From positions 4,054-68,053 of the forward strand of contig JANQHB010000040.1 in assembly GCA_028277225.1 (NCBI GenBank): a stretch of 64,000 bases of DNA, written 5' to 3'. Source of the DNA: Chlorobium sp. (lineage in GTDB: Bacteria > Bacteroidota > Chlorobiia > Chlorobiales > Chlorobiaceae). The position numbers were made by a program, and so were the translations under genes. The stretch's first letter is position 1. Each line of letters starts with the position of its first letter. Shown piece after piece: positions 44,259 to 52,121 of the stretch. A model generated the notes under the pieces. That model did not search any database. It was not told the DNA's origin and worked only from the letters and a program-made list of their open reading frames with translations.

Positions 44259-44915
44259 TCAGGCTAACGCAATCACTGCGTTGACCAGTTTCTCTATGCC
44301 CTGGGCGACATCCTTGATGGTCGGTCCGAGCATGTATGCGGGAGTGCTGACTACTTTTCCGCCGTTGCTTGCGTGGATATTGTACACCGGACATTTGACG
44401 TGGGCGGCACCGGTCAGTTCGATGTTGGCTGCTGCATCACTGTCGTTGCCGATCGTCACTTCGACCTGTTCCTGTCCAAGAACCCTGGCGGCGATTACCG
44501 GAGCGATGCAGATGAAGCCAAGCGGTTTTCCCGCTTTATAAAATGAACGGACCGCTTCGGCAACTTCCGGCAGCACGGTTAGCTCCGCGCCTTTGAATGC
44601 GTAATCGGAAAGGTTCTTTGCGGCGCCGAAACCACCCGGAAGGATCAGGGCGTCCAGTTCAAGAGAGCCGATTTCCTTGAGATTTTTAATGTCTCCCCTC
44701 GCGATACGTGCCGATTCAACGAGGACATTTCGGGTTTCTCCTTTCATTTCCTCGCCGGTCGCGTGGTTGATGACATGATGCTGGTTGATGTCGGGGGCGA
44801 TGCAGACGGCATGTGCGCCGGCAACGTCTATGGCAAGAAGCGTCAGGACGGCTTCATGAATTTCCGACCCGTCCATTACACCGCATCCTGAGAGAATAAC
44901 ACCTATTTGTTTCAT
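44259..44915 (-). CDS. elbB: Isoprenoid biosynthesis glyoxalase ElbB
   Basis: A 218-residue DJ-1/PfpI-fold protein. The ElbB signature is strong: VILSGCGVMDGSEIHEAVL at the start, HVINHATGEEM, ALILPGGFGAAKNLSDYAFKG, and GFICIAPVIAARVLG with the nucleophile-elbow Cys. E. coli ElbB has weak glyoxalase activity and was linked to isoprenoid synthesis by genetics; its physiological role is not settled. A possible 27-codon membrane peptide gene ends 17 bases upstream and may be cotranscribed. Confidence 0.94.
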   Translation of the reverse strand: MKQIGVILSGCGVMDGSEIHEAVLTLLAIDVAGAHAVCIAPDINQHHVINHATGEEMKGETRNVLVESARIARGDIKNLKEIGSLELDALILPGGFGAAKNLSDYAFKGAELTVLPEVAEAVRSFYKAGKPLGFICIAPVIAARVLGQEQVEVTIGNDSDAAANIELTGAAHVKCPVYNIHASNGGKVVSTPAYMLGPTIKDVAQGIEKLVNAVIALA

Positions 44916-44932
44916 GTTGAAGAGGGTTCGTA

Positions 44933-45016
44933 TTAACGGAAGTATGAAATGAGGGCTGCAATGATGTTATAGATGATGAAACCCCAGAAAAGCAGCAGCA
45001 AGAGTTTGATATTCAT
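44933..45016 (-). CDS. Possible 27-residue single-span membrane peptide
   Basis: The minus strand reads MNIKLLLLLFWGFIIYN then IIAALISYFR-stop: one lysine at the front, one arginine at the end and about 22 hydrophobic residues between, a textbook single membrane span. An AAAAAGG ribosome-site-like stretch lies about 8 bases before the ATG, and the frame ends 17 bases before elbB. It is too short for usual gene callers. The composition is unlikely to arise by chance, but no homolog search was possible. A membrane role tied to elbB is only suggested by position. Confidence 0.45.
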   Translation of the reverse strand: MNIKLLLLLFWGFIIYNIIAALISYFR

Positions 45017-45126
45017 GGTGTGAGCCTTTTTACGATGTTAAAAAAAATCGGTTAGATTCTAAAATACACGCTATGACCTGCGGACATCGGAACCTGTGAA
45101 ATGCAAAACAGTAGACTTTTTCTTCG

Positions 45127-45810
45127 ATGGAACGATTGCAGCATGAGGAGTTCACCAGCATTGTCTTTTTTACCGGTGCAGGCATGTCGGCTGAAAGCGG
45201 GGTGCCGACCTACCGGGGTAAGGGCGGGATCTGGAAGGATTACGATTATGAAGAATACGCCTGCCAGGATGCGTTCGAACGGGATCCTGACAAGGTGCTC
45301 GAATTCCACCGCATACGCCGCCGTTCGGTTCTTCTGTGTCAGCCTCATGAAGGGCACAGGGTGATCGCGTCCATTCCCGAAGCCGGGATAGTAACGCAGA
45401 ATATCGACGGTATGCATCAACGGGCGGGTTCAGAGGAAGTCATAGAACTGCACGGCAGCCTCTGGCGACTCCGCTGTCCGGAATGCGGCTTCAGGAAAGA
45501 AGATTTTGGGGAGGTTTACGAAAAAAAGTGCAGCGAGTGCGGCGGAAGGCTCAGGCCGGACATCATCTGGTTCGGCGACATGCTCGATCCCCTCGTCATG
45601 CAGAATGCATCGACACTCATCAAGAATTGTGATCTTTTTATAAGCATCGGTACATCGGGAACCGTCTGGCCTGCCGCAGGCTATCCCGATCTTGCGAAAC
45701 GGTCCGGCGCCTACTGCATCGAAATCAATCCTGAACCGTCAGGAGCGACAGCCTATGACAGGGTTATCGAAGGGAGTGCAGGGGAGGTGTTGCCAAAGCT
45801 TTTCCACTGA
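45127..45810 (+). CDS. cobB: NAD-dependent protein deacylase (sirtuin, CobB-like)
   Basis: A 227-residue class III-type sirtuin that removes acyl groups from lysine using NAD. The NAD loop is FTGAGMSAESGVPTYRG (15-31), QNID is at 91-94, the catalytic His is His109 in ELHGS, and zinc is held by CPEC (117-120) and CSEC (135-138). The acyl-specificity pair, Tyr and Arg in E. coli CobB and SIRT5 (YxxR), aligns with His61 and Arg64 (FHRIRR), so desuccinylase selectivity may differ. The stop codon lies in the loop of its own terminator hairpin. Confidence 0.93.
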   Translation: MERLQHEEFTSIVFFTGAGMSAESGVPTYRGKGGIWKDYDYEEYACQDAFERDPDKVLEFHRIRRRSVLLCQPHEGHRVIASIPEAGIVTQNIDGMHQRAGSEEVIELHGSLWRLRCPECGFRKEDFGEVYEKKCSECGGRLRPDIIWFGDMLDPLVMQNASTLIKNCDLFISIGTSGTVWPAAGYPDLAKRSGAYCIEINPEPSGATAYDRVIEGSAGEVLPKLFH

Positions 45811-45837
45811 GGTGGAAAAGCTGGTTGATTTTTTATG
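45797..45837 (+). terminator. Terminator of the sirtuin gene
   Basis: Perfect 11-bp stem AGCTTTTCCAC/GTGGAAAAGCT with loop TGAG, followed by GGTTGATTTTTTA. The loop contains the gene's TGA stop codon. Confidence 0.75.
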
Positions 45838-45858
45838 TTCTCAAAGCTCTTGGAAATA

Positions 45859-45895
45859 GGACCTATAGGTCCCATAGGTCCTATAAGTCCTATAA
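45859..45895. repeat. GGACCTATA palindromic word cluster, copy 1
   Basis: Four imperfect iterations of GGWCCTATA/TATAGGTCC in 37 bases. A like cluster lies at 46735-46779, on the other side of the isochorismatase gene. Confidence 0.6.
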
Positions 45896-46050
45896 CGCAA
45901 TCTCTCTTTCAGGGAAATATTTTATATGCCATTGCTGTATAATAAGCTGTTGAAATAATTATCTTGCTTGCTACATTTACGTATTATTTTGTTTGGCGGA
46001 CTGCCGCATCCGCTTAAGAAGGTGCCATCAGAGGAAAAGTAGGAGGTATT

Positions 46051-46593
46051 ATGATTTCTGCCCGGGAGAGTGTTCTTCTCGTCATCGACGTACAGGGAAA
46101 ACTTGCACAGATTGTTCATGACCCTGATAAGGTTGTGCGGAATATAGCAAAACTGATCAGGGCGGCACATGTACTCGAAGTGCCGGTTCTCTATACCGAG
46201 CAGTATCCTAAAGGCCTGGGGCATACCGTAGAGCCTCTTGAGAGATTACTTGCCGATGAAGAGGCGGTCGAAAAAATTGCGTTCAGCTGCTGCGGTGAAG
46301 AGCAGTTCATGGAACGGCTCAGGACTTTGAAAAGAAACGAAGTGCTTGTTACAGGAATAGAAACCCATGTCTGCGTCTACCAGACGTCCAACGAACTGCT
46401 CGAGTACGGTTACAACGTTCATCTTGTCGCAGATGCAGTTTCGTCACGTACAGTGGAAAACCGTGAACTCGGTATCCGGGCTATCGAAAAGGCCGGAGCG
46501 CTTCTGAAAAGCACGGAAATGACGATTTTCGAACTGCTGCGCGTTGCCGAAGGAGAGAAGTTCAAGGCAATCTCGAAGATTATTAAAGAATAA
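46051..46593 (+). CDS. Isochorismatase-family cysteine hydrolase
   Basis: A 180-residue hydrolase of the nicotinamidase/YcaC/isochorismatase fold. The catalytic triad is visible as Asp13 (LVIDVQGKL), Lys75 (EKIAFSCCG) and Cys108 (TGIETHVCVYQT), with the usual cis-peptide before the Cys. The lack of a nicotinamidase metal triad (DxH) points to the YcaC-like or N-carbamoyl-type branch; the substrate is unknown. A strong AGGAGG ribosome site precedes the ATG. The gene is flanked on both sides by similar GGACCTATA word clusters, as if carried as a unit. Confidence 0.88.
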   Translation: MISARESVLLVIDVQGKLAQIVHDPDKVVRNIAKLIRAAHVLEVPVLYTEQYPKGLGHTVEPLERLLADEEAVEKIAFSCCGEEQFMERLRTLKRNEVLVTGIETHVCVYQTSNELLEYGYNVHLVADAVSSRTVENRELGIRAIEKAGALLKSTEMTIFELLRVAEGEKFKAISKIIKE

Positions 46594-46896
46594 GAAGATT
46601 GTTGATTTGTTGAACTGTTGAGTGGAGTTGTTGAATCGTTGATTTGTTCAACTGTTGAATTGTTTGGTACTCGGTATTCGGAGAGAATGATTGTTTTGTT
46701 GAGGTGTGACGATATCAGATACATTTGAGGGAGTTATATAGGTCCTATAGGTCATATGAGTCCTATAGGACCTATAATAGTATCTGCAATCTGCCACATT
46801 CCCACCATTCACGATTTACGATTCACGAATCATGATTCTCCCCCCACTCATCGCTCAGCACTCGTTGCTGGCTTCCCGCCATTCACGAATCACGAT
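46594..46896. other. Repeat-rich intergenic block between convergent genes
   Basis: No gene. It contains GTTGATTTGTTGAACTGTTG-type iterations (46599-46670), the GGACCTATA cluster (46735-46779), and CATTCACGATTTACGATTCA-type iterations (46805-46895) that run into the end of lpxK. Confidence 0.6.
46735..46779. repeat. GGACCTATA palindromic word cluster, copy 2
   Basis: ATATAGGTCCTATAGGTCAT followed by further imperfect copies of the same word. Partner of 45859-45895. Confidence 0.6.
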
Positions 46897-47934
46897 TCAC
46901 CGGCGCTTCGCGCCGACCACCTCATCGAGCATCCGCTCCAGCAGTTCCTGTCCTTCTGGTATGGTCATACTGACAGGAAGATAGAAACAGGGAAGCTTTG
47001 CCATCGTGCGGAGCATCTTTTCTTTGTCCCGGAACCGGTAGTAATCTTTTTCGGTCATCACGAGAGAGAGGCTTTCCTGTTCGGCCTTGTTGACAAGTTT
47101 TTCTATTTCAGGCTGCGGAAAGTCCGCATGGTCGGGAAAAAACGCTTTGAGCGTCACGTCCATACCGCTTTCCTGCAGCGAAACAAGGAAGCCTTCAGGT
47201 TGTCCTATTCCCGCCAGAGCGATGACTTTTCCATGCAGCGGCCTGTCAGGGGCGCCGATCGGAACAGGTTTTCCGGGACGCAATCCGGTTATGATCAAGG
47301 GTATGGCTGTTTCCCTCAGTCTGTTTTCAAGTTCCGAAACGTGTTGCCGGTCCTTGACCTTGCTCAGGACGAGAAGGTCTGCCCGGTGTAAGCTTCGAAC
47401 CGGTTCCCGAAGTTTTCCGAAAGGCAGCAGCCTGTCGTCGAAAAATGGTGCAATGCTGCTGATGACCACGATATCGAGGTCGCGGCTGATTTTGCGGTGC
47501 TGAAAAGCGTCGTCGAGCAGAACGACATCCGGAAGTTTTCCTGCAAACCGTTCAATGATGTAGTCTATTCCAGCTTTCCTTTGTTCGGCAACGACCACAA
47601 TGGTGCCCGGATTGTTATGGGCAAGCATGGTGCATTCGTCTCCGGCTTCCTTTGCTCCCAAGAAGATCTGTCTGCCGTCCGATACCAGCCGGACCCCTTT
47701 TGTGCTTCGTCTGTAGCCGCGTGAGAGAATCGCTGACCTGAGGCCTTTTCGGGAGTAGTGCTTGACCGCAAAGTCAACCAATGGCGTTTTCCCGGTTCCG
47801 CCAGCTGTGATATTACCGATGGAAACCGTCGGGATGTCTGCGCTGTGGGTTTTGAACAAGCCAAGATCATAGAGCCGGTTCCTGATGTCGATGACGGTTT
47901 TATAGAGCATGGTTGCTGGTTCAGGGATTATCAT
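46897..47934 (-). CDS. lpxK: Tetraacyldisaccharide 4'-kinase
   Basis: About 345 residues; phosphorylates the lipid A disaccharide precursor at the inner membrane. The P-loop is VSIGNITAGGTGKTP (Walker A GGTGKT at 45-50), with the LpxK features SRGYRR, GDECTMLA and VVLLDDAFQHRKI. I use ATG 47934 (MIIPEPATMLYKTV), preceded by GGAACGGGA and overlapping the acyltransferase stop by 14 bases; a longer frame to 47994 is also open. The last bases, including the stop codon, lie in the reiterated CGATTCAC word block. It is cotranscribed with the acyltransferase gene. Confidence 0.94.
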   Translation of the reverse strand: MIIPEPATMLYKTVIDIRNRLYDLGLFKTHSADIPTVSIGNITAGGTGKTPLVDFAVKHYSRKGLRSAILSRGYRRSTKGVRLVSDGRQIFLGAKEAGDECTMLAHNNPGTIVVVAEQRKAGIDYIIERFAGKLPDVVLLDDAFQHRKISRDLDIVVISSIAPFFDDRLLPFGKLREPVRSLHRADLLVLSKVKDRQHVSELENRLRETAIPLIITGLRPGKPVPIGAPDRPLHGKVIALAGIGQPEGFLVSLQESGMDVTLKAFFPDHADFPQPEIEKLVNKAEQESLSLVMTEKDYYRFRDKEKMLRTMAKLPCFYLPVSMTIPEGQELLERMLDEVVGAKRR

Positions 47935-48559
47935 TCCCGTTCCGGTCATGTGCCAGGTGTTTTGAAAGCCGCTGTTCGTATGCGGCAAGCTCATCCTGAT
48001 CTTTCATGGCCGGAACTTCGATACGATGCAGCGCGATGTTTACCCGGCTGAACGGCAGTGGAATTTCGAAATGGTCCCAGCTTTTCAGCGTTATCGCTTT
48101 GCTGTAGTGTATGGAAGCGAAAATGATCGGTATGCCACGTTGGGAGGCAAGACGGAGGGTTCCGTACTTGAATGAATGCAGCGGTCCGCGCGGTCCGTCC
48201 GGGGTGATAGCGACGATACCTTTCTTGTCGAGTTCCCGATTCATTGACTCTTTTACGTTGTCGCTTCCTCTTGAGCTCGATCCACGGATAAGGCTGAATC
48301 CAAGGCCATGAAGTGTCCGTGACAGGATCTCTCCATCGCTGGAAAGGCTGATGACAGCGTGAATGTTACGGTCGGCAAACAGATGGCGGGCAAGAAGCCA
48401 TCCGCAGATCATTTTTCCGTGCCAGAAAGTGAACAGGCAACTGCCGTCTCTCCGGTTCTTTTCAAACTGACGGTCATCGATGCTGACGTTAAGGGAGAGA
48501 AAGAGGGCTTTGAGCAAACCGGGCAGAAGAAGGCCGGAAAGCGAAGGAAGCAACGACAT
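47921..48559 (-). CDS. DUF374 lysophospholipid acyltransferase-like protein
   Basis: A 212-residue membrane-associated acyltransferase-like protein. It starts with a hydrophobic helix (LLPSLSGLLLPGLLKALFLSL), followed by the active-site region FTFWHGKMICGW, where H-G-K-M replaces the HxxxxD of LpxL/PlsC proteins as is normal for DUF374. The family motif TPDGPRGP is present and GSSSRGSDN precedes it. DUF374 proteins are commonly encoded with lipid A genes in Gram-negative bacteria, and here the gene overlaps lpxK. A late acylation of lipid A is likely but not shown. Confidence 0.88.
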   Translation of the reverse strand: MSLLPSLSGLLLPGLLKALFLSLNVSIDDRQFEKNRRDGSCLFTFWHGKMICGWLLARHLFADRNIHAVISLSSDGEILSRTLHGLGFSLIRGSSSRGSDNVKESMNRELDKKGIVAITPDGPRGPLHSFKYGTLRLASQRGIPIIFASIHYSKAITLKSWDHFEIPLPFSRVNIALHRIEVPAMKDQDELAAYEQRLSKHLAHDRNGNDNP

Positions 48560-48834
48560 ACGAGAGACAGTTGAAAATCTGTTCGGTCGAGACTGCCGGA
48601 CGAAAGTCTGAGAGCCGGCAGGGCGTTTGTTACTCGCAATGTAGCAAAAGCATATGGTTTTTTGACGCTGTGTCCTCTTGATGCAGGTTCTTCATGGGCC
48701 TGCTGAAGCTTGTTGTCTGTTTTTCTGCAGAAGTCGGCATGTTTCGACGGAAGGAGTTTTTTTGTTTGTATTTTGTTCCGCCTGCCTTATATAGTTTGTT
48801 CAAACAAGCTTGATAAAAACTCGAAATACAAGCC

Positions 48835-50118
48835 ATGAAGGTGTTGATTGTCGGCGGGGGCGGAAGAGAGCATGCCCTTGCCTGGGCTGCAGCCCGCAGT
48901 GAAAGAGTCACCAAAGTCTATGTGGCTCCCGGAAACGGTGGAACGGCAACCATGGGCGGGAAAGTGGAGAATGTCGGTCTCGCTGCTACCGATATTGAGG
49001 GTCTTGTCGGTTTTGCCCGCAGCGAGTCTCCGGATCTTACGGTAATCGGACCTGAACAACCTCTTGAGAAAGGCATCGTCGATGCTTTCAACAGTGCCGG
49101 TCTTGCTGTGTTCGGTCCGACCAGAAAAGCAGCTCAGCTTGAGACCAGCAAGGTTTTTGCAAAGGATTTCATGCGACGCCATGCTATTCCGACAGCATCG
49201 TACGAAGTGTTCAGGGAGTACGGTCCTGCAAAGGATTTTCTGGAATTCACTGCAGTCTATCCCCAGGTTATCAAGGCAAGTGGTCTTGCTGCCGGTAAAG
49301 GGGTCATTGTTGCCGAAAACCGTGAGGATGCATTGCAGGCGATTGACGATCTGTTCAACAGAAGAGTTTTTGGTGACGCCGCCGATGAAGTTGTCATCGA
49401 AGCCTTTCTCACCGGTCAGGAAGCGAGCATATTTGCCGTCACCGATGGCTCTTCCTACCGGTTTTTTCTGCCTTCACAGGACCATAAGCGCATTGGAGAG
49501 GGTGATACAGGCAAAAACACCGGAGGGATGGGTGCATACGCTCCTGCACCTCTTGTCAGCGGGGACGTCCTCAAGAAGATCGAGGAGCGCGTTGTCATTC
49601 CTACCCTCGAGGGCATGAGGGCCGAAGGGATGCCGTATACAGGTTTCCTCTATATCGGTCTGATGATTGACGACAGCGGTGAGCCATCGGTTGTAGAATA
49701 CAACGCGCGTCTCGGGGATCCCGAGGCACAGGTTGTTCTGCCGCTCCTCGAGAGTGATCTGATCGTTCTTCTCGAGGCTTCTCTTCAGGGAAGGCTCGAA
49801 GGTGTTCCCTTTGAAATGAAAGATGGTGCGGCAACCACCGTTGTCCTTGCGTCTGGAGGGTATCCCGGCAGTTACGAGAAAGGCAGAACGATTGTGGTAG
49901 GCGAAGAGTTGAAAGCAGATGACGATATTGTTGTTTTTCATGCCGGCACCACGTTTGACGGTACAACCCTCAGGACATCGGGCGGCAGAGTGCTTGCTGT
50001 GACGGCAACCGCAGCGACCCTGAGAGAAAGCATCGACCGTGCTTATCAGGCCGCAGGGTACATCTCTTTTGACGGTATGTATTATCGCCGTGACATCGGG
50101 GCTAAAGCTTTCTCATGA
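48835..50118 (+). CDS. purD: Phosphoribosylamine-glycine ligase (GAR synthetase)
   Basis: A 427-residue ATP-grasp enzyme for the second step of purine synthesis. It starts MKVLIVGGGGREHALAW, the family hallmark. The ATP-grasp region includes GLAAGKGVIVAENREDAL and the conserved QDHKRIGEGDTGKNTGGMGAYAPAPL. The metal and substrate site is VVEYNARLGDPEAQVVLPLL. Length and motifs are complete. It is followed 16 bases later by the JAMM peptidase gene. Confidence 0.97.
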   Translation: MKVLIVGGGGREHALAWAAARSERVTKVYVAPGNGGTATMGGKVENVGLAATDIEGLVGFARSESPDLTVIGPEQPLEKGIVDAFNSAGLAVFGPTRKAAQLETSKVFAKDFMRRHAIPTASYEVFREYGPAKDFLEFTAVYPQVIKASGLAAGKGVIVAENREDALQAIDDLFNRRVFGDAADEVVIEAFLTGQEASIFAVTDGSSYRFFLPSQDHKRIGEGDTGKNTGGMGAYAPAPLVSGDVLKKIEERVVIPTLEGMRAEGMPYTGFLYIGLMIDDSGEPSVVEYNARLGDPEAQVVLPLLESDLIVLLEASLQGRLEGVPFEMKDGAATTVVLASGGYPGSYEKGRTIVVGEELKADDDIVVFHAGTTFDGTTLRTSGGRVLAVTATAATLRESIDRAYQAAGYISFDGMYYRRDIGAKAFS

Positions 50119-50134
50119 CTGACTGTTTTTTTCC

Positions 50135-50566
50135 ATGCATTTGTCTCGAAGACAGTTTGAAATAATCCAGGAACAGGCGATACGGGAACTTCCTTATGAA
50201 TGCTGCGGTCTTCTTGCCGGGATTCGAAAGCCGGACAAGAAGGGCGGGTTCGAGAACATTGTCTATGAAGTCGCTCCCTGTGTCAATGTTCTTTACAGCG
50301 GGCGCGAACACGGTTTTGAAATCTCCTTTTCGGAATTTATCGAAGTTGAACGTGAAGCGGCCGGTCTCGGTTACACAATTCTTGGTTCCTACCACTCGCA
50401 TATCGATACTGCTGCGGTGCCGTCTAACAGCGACATCGATTTCGCCAGGCCCGGAGATACCATGGTCATTATCTCTGTTCGGCACCGGCGGCCTGCCGGC
50501 GTAACGGCCTGGTACAGGCGGGATGACAGGGGATTTCACCAGGAGGCGATCAGGGTGGTGGAGTAG
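50135..50566 (+). CDS. M67 family (JAMM/Mov34) metallopeptidase
   Basis: A 143-residue single-domain JAMM zinc peptidase. The active-site Glu is in LPYECCGLLAG, and the zinc motif is complete as GSYHSHIDTAAVPSNSD (HxHx7SxxD). Bacterial relatives such as Mec+/CysO-peptidase cut a C-terminal isopeptide or sulfur-carrier fusion during cysteine or cofactor synthesis. No CysO/ThiS or E1-like gene is next to it, so the partner is unknown. It lies 16 bases after purD and is followed about 65 bases later by carB. Confidence 0.9.
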   Translation: MHLSRRQFEIIQEQAIRELPYECCGLLAGIRKPDKKGGFENIVYEVAPCVNVLYSGREHGFEISFSEFIEVEREAAGLGYTILGSYHSHIDTAAVPSNSDIDFARPGDTMVIISVRHRRPAGVTAWYRRDDRGFHQEAIRVVE

Positions 50567-50633
50567 CGGCATTTTTTTTTACATTACCATCGGTATGACT
50601 TCGATACAATAAAGAATGAAATTCTGAATACAA

Positions 50634-52121
50634 GTGCCAAAACGGGAAGATATACAGTCGATTCTGGTCATTGGAGCCGGGCCTATCGTGATTGGCCAGG
50701 CATGTGAGTTCGACTACTCGGGTACGCAGGCGTGCAAGGCTCTCAAGGATGAGGGGTACAGGGTTGTTCTGGTCAACAGCAATCCGGCAACCATCATGAC
50801 CGATATCGAGTTTGCCGACAGTACCTACATCGAGCCTATAACTCCTGATTATGTCCGAAAAATCATAGAGAAGGAAAAACCCGATGCGCTGCTTCCCACG
50901 ATGGGAGGCCAGACAGCCTTGAATACGGCTGTAAGCCTTGCCGAGAGCGGTGTGCTTGAACGCAACGGCGTTGAACTGATCGGTGCAAAGCTCAGGGCGA
51001 TACGAAAAGCGGAGAACAGGGAGTTTTTCAGTGACGCCATGAGGAAGCTCGGACTCGAGATGGCAAAAGGTTTTTTTGTCCGAAACGAGAAAGAAGCCAG
51101 GGAAGCGCTTGAGGAGATCGGCTTGCCTATCGTGATACGTCCATCGTTTACCCTTGGCGGGACAGGAGGCGGATTTGCCGAAACAAAGCCGGACTATTAC
51201 GATTCGGTCAGGAGAGGTATTGCCGAGAGCCCTATCGGGGAAGTGCTCGTTGAAGAGTGTCTTATCGGCTGGAAGGAATTCGAACTCGAAGTGATTCGTG
51301 ACCTTGCCGATAACGTGATCATTGTCTGTTCCATCGAGAATGTCGACCCGATGGGTGTCCATACAGGTGACAGCATTACCGTCGCTCCTGCCCAGACGCT
51401 TTCCGACAGACAATACCAGGAACTCCGGGATGCTTCGATCAAGATTATCCGTGAGATCGGGGTTGAAACCGGCGGGAGCAACATCCAGTTTGCCATCAAT
51501 CCTGAAAACGGCAGGGTTGTTGTTATCGAGATGAATCCAAGGGTTTCCCGAAGTTCAGCACTTGCATCGAAGGCTACTGGATTTCCTATCGCCAAGGTGG
51601 CTGCAAAACTTGCGGTCGGTTACACTTTGGATGAAATACAGAACGATATCACAAAGACGACACCGGCCAGTTTCGAGCCGGTCATCGATTACTGTGTCGT
51701 CAAGGTGCCGAGGTGGGATTTCGAAAAGTTCAAGAATGTCGACGCTCGTCTGGGTATCCAGATGAAATCGGTTGGCGAGGTGATGGCTTTCGGCAGGAAC
51801 TTTCGCGAAGCGTTACAGAAATCGCTCAGGGGGCTTGAAATCGGCCGTGGCGGCCTTGGGTGCGACGGCAAAGATATGATGAATGTTGTCGACATGCCTC
51901 CTCATCAAAAAAAGTTCGCCAAGGAAGATCTTCTTGAAAAAATCAGGATTCCCAAGGCAGACCGGATCTTTTACCTTCGGTATGCTATCCAGGCAGGAGC
52001 GACAGTTGAGGAAATCAATCAGTCTACAGGAATTGATCCATGGTTTCTCGAAAATATCCGCCAGATCGTCGAGTTCGAGAATGAATTGAGAAGAGCCGCC
52101 GCCGGATCAGTTTCTTCATGA
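50634..52121 (+). CDS. carB: Carbamoyl-phosphate synthase large chain, N-terminal half (split CarB)
   Basis: A 495-residue protein equal to the N-terminal (carboxyphosphate-forming) half of CarB; full-length CarB is about 1070. It starts SILVIGAGPIVIGQACEFDYSGTQACKAL and contains PTMGGQTALN, IRPSFTLGGTGGG, SIENVDPMGVHTGDSITVAP and EMNPRVSRSSALASKATGFP. It ends in the first part of the oligomerisation domain (ADRIFYLRYAIQAG...IDPWFLENIRQIVEFE) and then stops. The end overlaps trpC (ATGA), so the short length is a real gene boundary and not an assembly break. A second gene for the C-terminal half must lie elsewhere. GTG is the start codon. Confidence 0.93.
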   Translation: MPKREDIQSILVIGAGPIVIGQACEFDYSGTQACKALKDEGYRVVLVNSNPATIMTDIEFADSTYIEPITPDYVRKIIEKEKPDALLPTMGGQTALNTAVSLAESGVLERNGVELIGAKLRAIRKAENREFFSDAMRKLGLEMAKGFFVRNEKEAREALEEIGLPIVIRPSFTLGGTGGGFAETKPDYYDSVRRGIAESPIGEVLVEECLIGWKEFELEVIRDLADNVIIVCSIENVDPMGVHTGDSITVAPAQTLSDRQYQELRDASIKIIREIGVETGGSNIQFAINPENGRVVVIEMNPRVSRSSALASKATGFPIAKVAAKLAVGYTLDEIQNDITKTTPASFEPVIDYCVVKVPRWDFEKFKNVDARLGIQMKSVGEVMAFGRNFREALQKSLRGLEIGRGGLGCDGKDMMNVVDMPPHQKKFAKEDLLEKIRIPKADRIFYLRYAIQAGATVEEINQSTGIDPWFLENIRQIVEFENELRRAAAGSVSS

